Below, in pieces: positions 1 through 6,651 of a stretch of 7,671 nt of DNA. This stretch comes from Bacillota bacterium (GTDB lineage Bacteria; Bacillota; Clostridia; Lachnospirales; Lachnospiraceae), in the NCBI GenBank assembly GCA_023425485.1, contig JAFACO010000160.1, positions 1 to 7,671 of the forward strand. Direction: 5' to 3'. The position numbers and the translations under genes were made by a program. The notes below the pieces were generated by a model. It was given only the letters and a program-made list of their open reading frames with translations. It made no database searches and was not told the DNA's origin. How positions within the stretch are numbered: position 1 is the first letter of the stretch; each line of letters opens with the position of its first letter.

Positions 1-2076
1 TCGGTTCTACAAAACGTTGAGATTGCACTTACTCTTTCTGGGGTTTAGCCTTCTGAACGCAAGAAGCGTGCAAAGCAAGCCTTGATTGAGGTTGGTCTTG
101 AGAAACATCTTAAGAAGAAACCAAACCAACTCTCTGGTGGTCAGATGCAGCGTGTGGCAATTGCGAGAGCTTTAGTTAATGATCCAGATATTATACTTGC
201 GGACGAGCCAACAGGTGCACTGGACAGTCACACCAGTGTGCAAATTATGGAGATATTAAAGGAAATAGCAAAAACCCGTTTGGTCATTATGGTAACTCAT
301 AATGCAGAGCTGGCAGATGAGTATTCCACACGAATTATAAAACTACTGGATGGTGAAGTCCAATCAGATAGTAATCCAGTAGATAAATCGGAAACAATGT
401 TGGTTGCAACAGAAGAGAAGAAAAGACTGAAAAAAACATCAATGTCCTTATGGACAGCAACTTCACTATCATTTAAAAACTTACTAACTAAAAAGGGGCG
501 TACAATTACAACTTCTTTTGCAGGCAGTATTGGAATTATAGGCGTAGCTCTAGTGCTCGCTTTATCCAGTGGATTGTCTGCCTATATGTCAAGCATGCAA
601 ACAGATACACTTTCAGGCTTCCCGGTTACCATTGGCACGACAGAGCAAAGCTTTGATATGAGTGGTAGGAATCCAATGATGGGCAATCAGAATGCTACTC
701 AGTCCTATGAGGAGTTCCCGGATAGTGATGAGATTTATCGTTATGATAGTGAAGCTAATACAACTACCCATACGAATATACTAGATGAGGAATACATTAC
801 CTATGTAGAAGGAATTCAGGATGAACTGCCAGACGCAGTCAACACAATCTCCTACCAGAGCGGTGTAAATATGAATCTTCTGGCAAAGGGTGGAGATACG
901 GTTGTTGCATATGATACAGGCAGACAGGGTTCTATGGGTGCAATGGCAGGGATGGCAGGTATGGGAAGAAATTCTTATTGGCAGGAGATGCCTGAAAATG
1001 AGGACTTTATCCTGTCTCTTTATGATCTTGTAGGGGAGAAAAGCACACTTCCAACAGCGGCAAATGAAGTTGCAATTGTGGTAGACGAATACAATCGAAT
1101 CAATAAAGGTTTTTTTGAAAAATTAGGTATTACAGAGAAAGACTCATATAATGTAAGTGATTTTGTTGGGAAGACCTTGTTAAAGGTTGTTTATAATGAT
1201 GACTACTATACAGAGCAGAATGGTTTATATACACCCGCAAGTGCTTCTGATTATGAAACACTGTATCAAAGCGATAACAGTGTAGCACTAACTGTGGTAG
1301 GTGTCTTACGAATTAAAGAAGATGCTGCAAGCTCTTATTTTTCAGAGGGACTGGTTTATACAAGTGACCTAACCAATTTAGTAGTTGAAAATGCGAAGAA
1401 TTCAAAGATTGCACTGTCACAGATAGACAGTGACAATGATGTTTTAACTGGCGCACCGTTTACTGATGATGAGGCAAAAGAAGCTAGTTTGTTAAGTTTA
1501 GGGGCAGATACTACGCCAACCGGGATTAATATTTATCCAGTTGATTTTGAATCGAAAGAAAAGATAAAAGAGTATCTAGATGACTATAATGTAGACAAAG
1601 CGGATGAAGATCAGGTCATCTATTCAGACATGGCTGAAACCATCTCTGATATTACCGGAACCCTCCTGGATACTGTTTCTTATGTATTAATTGGATTTGC
1701 AGCAATATCACTTTTGGTATCCACAATTATGATTGGTATCATTACCTACGTATCCGTAATTGAACGAACCAAGGAGATTGGTATTTTACGAAGTGTAGGA
1801 GCTAGGAAGAAGGACATCTCCCGGGTTTTTAATGCAGAGACTTTAATTGTAGGGTTTACTGCCGGAACAATAGGGGTAGTTTTATCATATCTCATCAGCA
1901 TACCAATCAATGCTGTTATTGAAAGATTAGTTGATATTGAAGGAATTGCGGCATTAAGTCCTGTCCATGCAGTTATACTGATTGCCGGAAGTATGTTACT
2001 AACCTTAATAGCTGGGTTCTTCCCTTCAAGGATGGCAGCTAAGAAAGATCCGGTTGTAGCTCTTAGAACAGAGTAA
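1..2076 (+). CDS. MacB/FtsX-type ABC transporter, fused ATPase-permease; 5'-partial and interrupted by an in-frame TAG
   Basis: The protein couples ATP hydrolysis to an FtsX-type membrane domain; relatives export peptides or antimicrobials or act mechanically on envelope processes. The substrate here is unknown. The Walker A part lies left of the window. One frame gives conserved ATPase sequence from base 1, broken by TAG at 46-48, then open to the stop at 2076. Numbering from TTG at 82: signature LSGGQ 17-21, Walker B IILADEP 37-43, D-loop GALD 45-48, H-loop His73. The permease follows: TM1 about 143-166, a roughly 365-residue extracytoplasmic domain, then TM2 532-556, TM3 588-612 and TM4 628-648. 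ERTKEIGILRSVGA (561-574) and the KKDPVVAL tail are typical of FtsX permeases. TTG 82 has no ribosome binding site and lies inside the ATPase domain, so it is not a convincing start. Either this is a pseudogene, the codon is read through, or the base is a sequencing error. Family call sure; functional state open. Confidence 0.88.
46..48 (+). other. In-frame amber codon inside the ABC ATPase domain
   Basis: Codons 1-45 read SVLQNVEIALTLSGV and codons from 49 read PSERKKRAKQAL, both matching the conserved helical region just before the LSGGQ signature of MacB-type ATPases. Only the TAG separates them, with no shift of frame. Family members usually have a sense codon here, often serine; a single base change (TCG to TAG) would explain it. 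Confidence 0.85.
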
Positions 2077-2187
2077 AGAATGATTAAGAAAAATATCCTT
2101 AAGATGCAGTGCAAAGCTGATAAGGAAAAAAAACTACTTGAAAGAATGAGAATAGAAGCTATATAATCCTATAATATTACCACAAGG

Positions 2188-2225
2188 AAAACACTATGAG
2201 AATGTTAAAATTCCCATAGTGTTTT
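2188..2225 (+). terminator. Hairpin terminator after the ABC transporter
   Basis: Perfect 11-bp arms (AAAACACTATG at 2188-2198, CATAGTGTTTT at 2215-2225) with further pairing inside (GAAT with ATTC) close a short loop. The T-run on the plus side is short. The matching A-run on the left means it could also act on the minus strand, where it would end the GNAT remnant at 2285-2518. It lies 111 bases after the ABC stop. Bases 2077-2187 show no convincing gene. Confidence 0.7.
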
Positions 2226-2284
2226 GTTATGTAAAGAATTATTATTTTTATACAGAATCCACAGAAAATATAATAACCTAAATC

Positions 2285-2518
2285 CTATTTTTCATAGATG
2301 GGATCATGATTTGTATTACTTAGGCTTCCAGTCGCTTTATATCCACATAAACCCCAAAAAGCTCCCGCTTCATCTGAAGTAAGGTAGATATGTTTCGCAC
2401 CTTTCTCATAAAGGGCTTTTTCAGCGTGTACAACTAGTTGTGAACCAAAACCTTTCCCCCTCATACTGTGATGAATATATATTTCTCGTATGAATCCCCA
2501 GCCTTCTCGCTCGCACAC
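2285..2518 (-). pseudogene. GNAT-family N-acetyltransferase remnant, C-terminal half
   Basis: The 77-codon frame carries the acetyl-CoA-binding core of the GNAT fold: strand IREIYIHHS followed by the pyrophosphate loop RGKGFGSQL (motif A, R/Q-x-x-G-x-G/A), a helix, then HIYLTSDEAGAFWGLCGYKATG, the usual C-terminal strand-helix-strand. Complete members have roughly 130-150 residues; the first strands and helices (substrate side) are missing. The only start is GTG at 2518, with no clear ribosome binding site, and the same frame has TGA at 2525-2527 and more stops just beyond. A neighbouring minus frame at about 2520-2590 reads EDISIWILLKILFKNNDSL and could be the N-terminal helix after a frameshift or deletion. 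The gene is therefore probably decayed. Substrate unknown. Confidence 0.7.
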
Positions 2519-2617
2519 AATGAATCATTATTTTTAAATAATATCTTAAGGAGTATCCATATAGAGATATCCTCAAAATAATTTGTTAGTAACAACTTAA
2601 ATATAATTGACAAACAT

Positions 2618-2644
2618 ATAAAATGTACAATAACCACATATGAT
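2618..2644 (+). promoter_or_regulatory. Candidate sigma-E/sigma-K-like promoter of the L,D-transpeptidase
   Basis: ATA at 2618-2620, a 16-base spacer and CATATGAT at 2637-2644 fit the mother-cell sporulation pattern (ATA, 16-18 bases, CATAnnnT). It would start RNA about 25 bases before the ATG at 2675. A perfect TTGACA at 2607-2612 is also present but has no well-spaced -10 box (TACAAT lies only 13 bases away). Such short motifs occur by chance in AT-rich DNA, so this is tentative. Confidence 0.33.
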
Positions 2645-2674
2645 AGAGTAAATATGTAATGAAATGAGCAAACC

Positions 2675-4069
2675 ATGATCAGTATTTCTAGTATTAAGAA
2701 AAAACTAGGGCAAAAAGCACTGGAGGTACTAATTATTATTATCTCTGTGGTGATTTTGATCTATTTCCTTATATCCTTGTATTTTGCAAAACATTATTTT
2801 TTTCATACAGTTATCAATGGAGTGGATGTTTCGCTGAAATCTTATACAGAAGCGGAAGTGCTTCTGGAGCAATACGTTAAGGACTATGAACTTACGCTTT
2901 TGGGACGTACTGGAAACGAAAAGATTACCAGGCAGCAGATAGGGTTAAGCTATCAAAAGAATATTCAATTGAAGCAATTACTTCACAACCAGAGTAAACC
3001 AAAATGGATTATATCCTTATTTGGAACACAGAAATATATTATTGATAATTTGTATCAGTTTAATAAGGGTGAATTACTCCGAAGTATCGAACAATTAAAA
3101 TGTATTAACGAGAATTATATTGAGCCTAAAAATGTAAGTTTTCAATACATAAACGGCTACTATGAAATAGAAGAAGAAATTAATGGTACTAAGTTAATAA
3201 AGGGAAAATTGATTAGCAGCATACAAAACCACATTATGTCCGGTAATAGAGAATTGAATCTAAGTGAGGAAGGCTGCTATGAAAATCCGAAATTTACTCT
3301 GGCCTCAAAGAAAACGATACAAACAGCGAATCTCTTAAATCGATATGTATCAGCACAAATAACCTATCTTTTTGAGGACAAAAGCGAGGTGTTAGATGGA
3401 AAGGCAATTAACCTTTGGCTGGTGGTGAATGAAGAGCTGGACGTTGAAATTAATAAGACAGCTCTTAAGGAATATGTCAAAGCATTAGGGAAAAAATATG
3501 ATACCGTAGGTGTTGATAGAGAATTCAGAGCTTCCACAGGAAAGCTGGTTACAATTAAAGGGGGACTGTATGGGTGGAAGATTAATAAGGAGGAGGAACA
3601 AAAGGCGTTACGGGAAAATATTGAAAAAGGAGAGGTCATAAGCCGTGAACCTGTTTACATACAGAGAGCACTATCCAGAGAAGGAAATGAAATTGGGGAT
3701 ACCTATGTAGAGATTAATATTACAAGGCAGATGCTTTGGTTTTACAAAGATGGAAAGCTAATTACACAGGGTCAAATTGTAACGGGTAATCCGAATAGAG
3801 GCCATGCCACTGTTGTTGGAGCGTATATGCTTAATTATAAACAGAAGGGCTCTGTTTTATCAGGACCAGGATATCGGGCAGAGGTTACTTATTGGATGCC
3901 GTTCTATGGGAACATTGGAATACATGATGCTACCTGGCGTTATGCCTTTGGTGGTGTGATTTATAAGACCAGAGGTTCCCATGGCTGTGTTAACGCCCCT
4001 AAGTATGTGGCTAAAAAAATATTTGAAAATATTGAACCGGGAATGCCAATTATTTGCTATGAAGAGTAG
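2675..4069 (+). CDS. Membrane-anchored L,D-transpeptidase (PG_binding_4 plus YkuD domains)
   Basis: This 464-residue enzyme is expected to form 3-3 peptidoglycan cross-links outside the membrane, using an active-site cysteine. A basic N-terminus and one membrane helix (about 17-38) anchor it. Two PG_binding_4-like regions follow (about 45-200 and 215-330; the first starts with INGVDVSLKSYTEAE). The YkuD domain spans about 342-462, with WFYKDGKLI, His417 in GIHD, and the catalytic box SHGCVN at 435-440 (Cys438). All catalytic residues are intact and the length is usual for the clostridial family. ATG 2675 is the first start after an in-frame stop at 2660-2662, but its ribosome binding site is poor (only GAG near -9), suggesting weak or conditional translation. 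It stands alone, between a decayed GNAT and a convergent operon. A role in spore or vegetative wall cannot be told from sequence alone. Confidence 0.93.
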   Translation: MISISSIKKKLGQKALEVLIIIISVVILIYFLISLYFAKHYFFHTVINGVDVSLKSYTEAEVLLEQYVKDYELTLLGRTGNEKITRQQIGLSYQKNIQLKQLLHNQSKPKWIISLFGTQKYIIDNLYQFNKGELLRSIEQLKCINENYIEPKNVSFQYINGYYEIEEEINGTKLIKGKLISSIQNHIMSGNRELNLSEEGCYENPKFTLASKKTIQTANLLNRYVSAQITYLFEDKSEVLDGKAINLWLVVNEELDVEINKTALKEYVKALGKKYDTVGVDREFRASTGKLVTIKGGLYGWKINKEEEQKALRENIEKGEVISREPVYIQRALSREGNEIGDTYVEINITRQMLWFYKDGKLITQGQIVTGNPNRGHATVVGAYMLNYKQKGSVLSGPGYRAEVTYWMPFYGNIGIHDATWRYAFGGVIYKTRGSHGCVNAPKYVAKKIFENIEPGMPIICYEE

Positions 4070-4125
4070 AATGCAGCTAAGCGTAGCTAGAATAACGTTT
4101 GATTGCAGAAAATAAGCAAGGTAAA

Positions 4126-4179
4126 GAGAACAGCTTCCTAATGTCCATTTGGTAAAACCAGGGATAGGAAACTGTTCTT
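4126..4179. terminator. Long imperfect hairpin between convergent genes, probable bidirectional terminator
   Basis: Arms 4126-4140 and 4165-4179 pair as GAGAACAG with CTGTTCTT and TTCCTA with TAGGAA, separated by one mismatch. Inside them TCC pairs with GGA/GGG, and TGGT with ACCA around an AAA loop. That is about 21 pairs. It sits midway between the end of the transpeptidase (4069) and the end of the small minus-strand gene (4216). The following T-tracts are poor on both strands (TTCTTCC on plus, TCTCTTT on minus), so the terminator role is inferred from position and stem. Confidence 0.55.
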
Positions 4180-4215
4180 CCTCTATTTCTAACTGTTCTC
4201 CTTTGTATAGGAATG

Positions 4216-4440
4216 TCAATAAAGTCTTCCGGGATTGTAACATCTAGGATAAGGGTTAATATCCTGTATTTGATTGAATGGATAGTGTTTAGTTGCAAAC
4301 TGTGTTTGATATAAATACTCAATTAAATAGATTTCTCCATTCGTAACGCTGCAAAGAATGCCGGAAACTCCCTGACCATTCACCAGAGAAACACCAACAG
4401 GTTGATTAATCAGATACTGCAATTTCATTTGCCAGGGCAT
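4216..4440 (-). CDS. Small conserved-looking protein, possibly Sm-like fold, downstream of the multicopper oxidase
   Basis: This 74-residue protein has no recognised family name that I can give. It starts with ATG at 4440 behind a near-perfect ribosome binding site (AGGAGGTGA on the minus strand, 4447-4455; 9 bases between AGGAGG and ATG), strong support for a real gene. Residues 13-63 alternate strands and turns: PVGVSLVNGQGVSGILCSV, then GEIYLIEYL, then FATKHYPFNQIQDINPY. The NG-x-G and G-x-L pattern resembles a short Sm/LSm-type beta barrel, but that is inference. There is no signal peptide or membrane helix; the protein is rich in Tyr, Asn and Gln, with Cys30 and Cys67. It lies 50 bases after the oxidase stop on the same strand with no terminator between, so the two are probably cotranscribed. 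By context it may be a spore-coat component or a helper of the oxidase. Confidence 0.8.
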   Translation of the reverse strand: MPWQMKLQYLINQPVGVSLVNGQGVSGILCSVTNGEIYLIEYLYQTQFATKHYPFNQIQDINPYPRCYNPGRLY

Positions 4441-4446
4441 TGTTAA

Positions 4447-4455
4447 TCACCTCCT
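4447..4455 (-). promoter_or_regulatory. Strong ribosome binding site of the 74-residue protein
   Basis: On the minus strand this reads AGGAGGTGA, almost fully complementary to the 16S rRNA 3' end, and is well spaced from the ATG at 4440. It is the best ribosome binding site in the window and supports both the reality of the gene and its start. Confidence 0.8.
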
Positions 4456-4490
4456 GTTATATTTATATTCATTGCAGCGTTAGGTGGAAC

Positions 4491-6119
4491 CTATTCTTCT
4501 TTTGTTTTTTGACTGCCGTAATTAAAGATGGTCTTAAGTAGTTTTTCGCTTTCCAGTATTTTCTTGCATTTTGTCCAGAAGCAATTCTTTTCTACTTCTA
4601 TTGGTCGCATCATATCATAATCCTCATGCTCAAGAATATGACAATGCCATACATATGCACCAGGGAAACCATCCCAATGCATAATTAGTTTTGTAACAAA
4701 GCCAGGTGGGCATCGTACGGTATCCTTCCAGCCTTGTTCATTTGGATCTGGGGAAATAGGCGTACCTGTAAATACAAGTTCACCAGTGGAATTATAAAGG
4801 GCTACGTCAAAAGGCTGTCGGCTTATAATCTGAAATTGTATTAGGTGGATATGAATAGGGTGTGTTCCGAGTCCGGAATTAATAATATTCCAAACTTCTG
4901 TGGTTCCCAGCACAGGTTTTTCTGTTACTGGATCATCCCACATTAAGCCATTTAGCATAAAATGAGGGCGATTGTATTGGTCCAGGGTAACTCTAAAAAA
5001 CATATCACGTATTTTTACTGCATCACTTTCCTTTAGGGGTTGAATAGGGCTTAAAAAGCTAGGCACGGTACTAGTGTCAGGGCAGGAAAGCGGTAGGGTA
5101 ACTCTAAATTGCAGTATTTGTCCGGTGGTTTCAGGATCAACAGGTGCTTGTGAATTTTTAAGGAGTATTGTCTTTCCCGCAAACTTACTAAAATCGATAA
5201 TGACATCGGCACGTTCTGCAGGAGCCATAATTAATTGACTTAATGGAACCGGACGCTCTAATAGTCCGCCATCCGTACCAATTTGCAGCCAAGGCGGAAG
5301 TTCTTCGCCCACTCCTGCATCCAGGGTAAAATTATAGAATCTGTCATTTGACCCATCTAAAAAACGAAAACGGTATTTTCTCGGCTCTACTTCCAGATAA
5401 GGCCATACTTTACCATTTACAAGAATAGTATCACCGAAGAAAGCGGGTACAATTGATGGATTTGGCAGGGTTGGTGATGGATTTGCCGGTTGTGCTGGGT
5501 AGAATAAATCACCATTTGCCTGGAAGGTCTTATCTTGGATAAGGAGAGGAATGTCATATTCACCTCTGGGCAGATTTAGACTTTGCTCCAGTTTATCATG
5601 AAGCAGATATAGGCCAGCAAGACCTGCATATACATTTAATCGGGTAATTCCAATTGCATGGTCGTGATACCACAATGTAGTGGCACGTTGATCGTTAGTG
5701 TATTCATAAACTTTATTTTTAAAGGTTGGGCCAACAATTTGAAAATCATTGGTATACCAGGACTCTGGGTAACCATCACTATCTGGAGCAACATGAGCAC
5801 CATGCAAGTGAACGACGGTTCTAACTCGTGGGGTATCTGGACCTGCACCGTGAACGGTTGTATCTACAGGGAGAAGATGACTTGAAACGGGTAAATTATT
5901 TTCCCATTTTACTTTTACCTTTTCGCCTCGATTTGTGACAATTGTCGGACCGGGGTACATACCATCATAGCCCCATAAAGTAGTGGGGGGTAAATCGCGA
6001 TGGAGTTTTTGCTTAAACTCCTTCATAACAACTTTATAATAGGAAGTATCGTCTTCTTTTTTCATTGGCTTTAGAACTTTCGGAATTGGTAGGGCATCTA
6101 CAAACTTAGTGAGTGCCAT
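4491..6119 (-). CDS. CotA-like multicopper oxidase (laccase/bilirubin oxidase family)
   Basis: The enzyme oxidises phenolic, tetrapyrrole or metal substrates and reduces O2 to water. All four copper motifs are present in 542 residues: HLHG (His104, His106), WYHDH (His152, His154), HPIHIH (His420, 423, 425) and HCHILEHEDYDM (492-503) with Cys493, His498 and axial Met503 for type 1 copper. This spacing and the N-terminal PPTTLWGYDGMYPGPTI follow Bacillus CotA, a 513-residue spore-coat laccase, almost residue for residue. There is no Sec or Tat signal, as in CotA. An extra tail of about 30 residues after RPIEV holds Cys513 and Cys518 and many lysines. ATG 6119 follows AAAGGA with 8 bases between. 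The gene leads a two-gene unit with the 74-residue protein and diverges from the TerC gene. An O2-using enzyme is notable if the host is an anaerobe. The gene symbol cotA is not assigned because orthology cannot be proven here. Confidence 0.95.
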   Translation of the reverse strand: MALTKFVDALPIPKVLKPMKKEDDTSYYKVVMKEFKQKLHRDLPPTTLWGYDGMYPGPTIVTNRGEKVKVKWENNLPVSSHLLPVDTTVHGAGPDTPRVRTVVHLHGAHVAPDSDGYPESWYTNDFQIVGPTFKNKVYEYTNDQRATTLWYHDHAIGITRLNVYAGLAGLYLLHDKLEQSLNLPRGEYDIPLLIQDKTFQANGDLFYPAQPANPSPTLPNPSIVPAFFGDTILVNGKVWPYLEVEPRKYRFRFLDGSNDRFYNFTLDAGVGEELPPWLQIGTDGGLLERPVPLSQLIMAPAERADVIIDFSKFAGKTILLKNSQAPVDPETTGQILQFRVTLPLSCPDTSTVPSFLSPIQPLKESDAVKIRDMFFRVTLDQYNRPHFMLNGLMWDDPVTEKPVLGTTEVWNIINSGLGTHPIHIHLIQFQIISRQPFDVALYNSTGELVFTGTPISPDPNEQGWKDTVRCPPGFVTKLIMHWDGFPGAYVWHCHILEHEDYDMMRPIEVEKNCFWTKCKKILESEKLLKTIFNYGSQKTKEE

Positions 6120-6245
6120 AGGATTTATCCTTTCTTGAAATTTAATTAATAGGTATAATAAATTACATTTATTTGGTACAAAAATTGTAAAAATCGTGCG
6201 GTATTATTAGGAGAAACAAGCACCAAATATACTGTACCTAATATC

Positions 6246-6272
6246 ATAATATGTCAGATTTTCTGTAATGGT
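6246..6272 (-). promoter_or_regulatory. Candidate sigma-K/sigma-E-like promoter of the multicopper oxidase unit
   Basis: On the minus strand ACC (6272-6270), a 16-base spacer and CATATTAT (6253-6246) fit the mother-cell late sporulation pattern (AC, about 16 bases, CATAnnnT). It would give a leader of about 120 bases before the ATG at 6119. The idea suits a CotA-like coat enzyme. The match is short and may be chance. No good sigma-A promoter is seen closer to the gene; TTGTAC with TATTAT near 6145-6170 is weak. Confidence 0.3.
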
Positions 6273-6301
6273 ACTGGGCAACTTTGTGAATTATATAACC
6301 A

Positions 6302-6331
6302 TTGACATGCTGATTTTTGACATGATATACT
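6302..6331 (+). promoter_or_regulatory. Sigma-A promoter of the manganese riboswitch and TerC gene
   Basis: Perfect TTGACA at 6302-6307, an 18-base spacer and TATACT at 6326-6331, preceded by TG-A (extended -10). RNA would begin at about 6337-6339, exactly where the riboswitch P1 stem begins. Confidence 0.75.
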
Positions 6332-6337
6332 AAAAAA

Positions 6338-6432
6338 GTTAAAAGGGAGTAGCTAATAAGTGATAGAGTCAACAACCGGCGTATACGATTGCCTGGCTTT
6401 ATTCTCCAATGATGGATAGCAAGACTTTTAAT
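6338..6432 (+). ncRNA. yybP-ykoY manganese riboswitch aptamer
   Basis: The conserved blocks of this Mn2+-sensing RNA occur in order: AAAAGGGAGTAGC (6341-6353), GTCAACAA in the middle, CCTGGCTTT, and TAGCAAGACTTTT (6417-6429). They match the Lactococcus yybP aptamer core (GGGGAGUAGC, GUCGUCAA, CCGGCUUUG, UAGCAAGACCUUU) as I remember it. P1 forms between TTAAAAG (6339-6345) and CTTTTAA (6425-6431). The P1 3' strand is also part of the left arm of the next terminator, so the two structures exclude each other. In this family manganese stabilises the aptamer and switches the gene on. The TerC gene downstream is a classic partner. Confidence 0.9.
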
Positions 6433-6472
6433 ATAACTTTAAGCTCTAAAGTTATATTAAAAGTCTTTTTTT
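6421..6472 (+). terminator. Riboswitch expression platform: 21-bp intrinsic terminator
   Basis: Arms 6421-6441 and 6447-6467 are perfect inverted repeats of 21 bases around a 5-base loop, followed by a T-run to 6472. Bases 6421-6431 are shared with the 3' side of aptamer P1, giving a simple antitermination switch: manganese-bound aptamer means read-through, free aptamer means terminator. The stem is mostly A-T pairs. Confidence 0.9.
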
Positions 6473-6479
6473 ATGTAGC

Positions 6480-6500
6480 AGGGTAAAATTTCCTTACCCT
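6480..6500 (+). other. Small hairpin in the TerC leader
   Basis: AGGGTAA (6480-6486) and TTACCCT (6494-6500) pair perfectly around a 7-base loop. There is no T-run, so it is not a terminator alone. It lies between two terminators and its role is unknown. Confidence 0.45.
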
Positions 6501-6509
6501 CGAATGACT

Positions 6510-6538
6510 AAAAAGTGTCAGCATGCTGACCCTTTTTT
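6510..6538. terminator. Second, bidirectional intrinsic terminator inside the TerC leader
   Basis: A perfect 14-base palindrome, GTCAGCATGCTGAC (6517-6530), is flanked by AAAAAG (6510-6515) and CTTTTTT (6532-6538), which also pair across one mismatch. With a CATG loop this is a GC-centred stem with a T-run on each strand. It lies about 130 bases before the TerC start, so transcripts that pass the riboswitch must also pass this site unless TerC has another promoter. On the minus strand it could stop antisense RNA running toward the oxidase. Confidence 0.7.
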
Positions 6539-6649
6539 CAGCATAAGATATATCAACTATTCTTAATTCGTTCGAAGGAACAGCTTCAGAATGCCATCGA
6601 TATGACTGCTATTATTGGCAGCACATCCCTGAATCAGAAGTACTTATAA
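6539..6649 (+). pseudogene. Short decayed reading frame, faintly like the start of a Spo0E-type phosphatase
   Basis: One frame is open from after TGA at about 6527-6529 to TAA at 6647-6649. It includes IRSKEQLQNAIDMTAIIGS and TSLNQKYL, which reads like a helix-turn of a real small protein. It resembles the first helix of Spo0E-like aspartyl phosphatases, but the defining SQxLD motif is absent and there is no start codon before ATG 6602. A relic, or chance. Confidence 0.22.
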
Positions 6650-6651
6650 TT

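Noticed and set aside
1746..2114. A 122-codon minus-strand frame opposite the ABC permease C-terminus
   Set aside because: Hydrophobic pattern mirrors the sense membrane helices; a shadow of the conserved FtsX region.
2080..2166. A 28-codon frame starting ATG ATT AAG just after the ABC stop
   Set aside because: Only a weak purine stretch serves as ribosome binding site, the composition is simple Lys/Glu/Ile, and no recognisable motif is seen; not separable from chance in AT-rich DNA.
2461..2676. A 71-codon hydrophobic minus-strand frame
   Set aside because: It overlaps the transpeptidase start and GNAT core in another frame. Its C-terminal part may hold frameshifted GNAT sequence, but it is not a gene on its own.
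3860..4243. A 127-codon minus-strand frame opposite the end of the L,D-transpeptidase
   Set aside because: Most of it is antisense to the catalytic YkuD domain; it crosses the intergenic hairpin and overlaps the end of the small minus gene. No family features and no good ribosome binding site.
5636..5885. Short frames on both strands within the oxidase gene
   Set aside because: They lie wholly within the strongly conserved copper-binding part of the oxidase and show no independent signals.
6615..6650. TTGGCA with TATAAT as a second promoter directly before TerC
   Set aside because: The spacer is 24 bases, too long, and RNA starting after TATAAT would lose most of the ribosome binding site.
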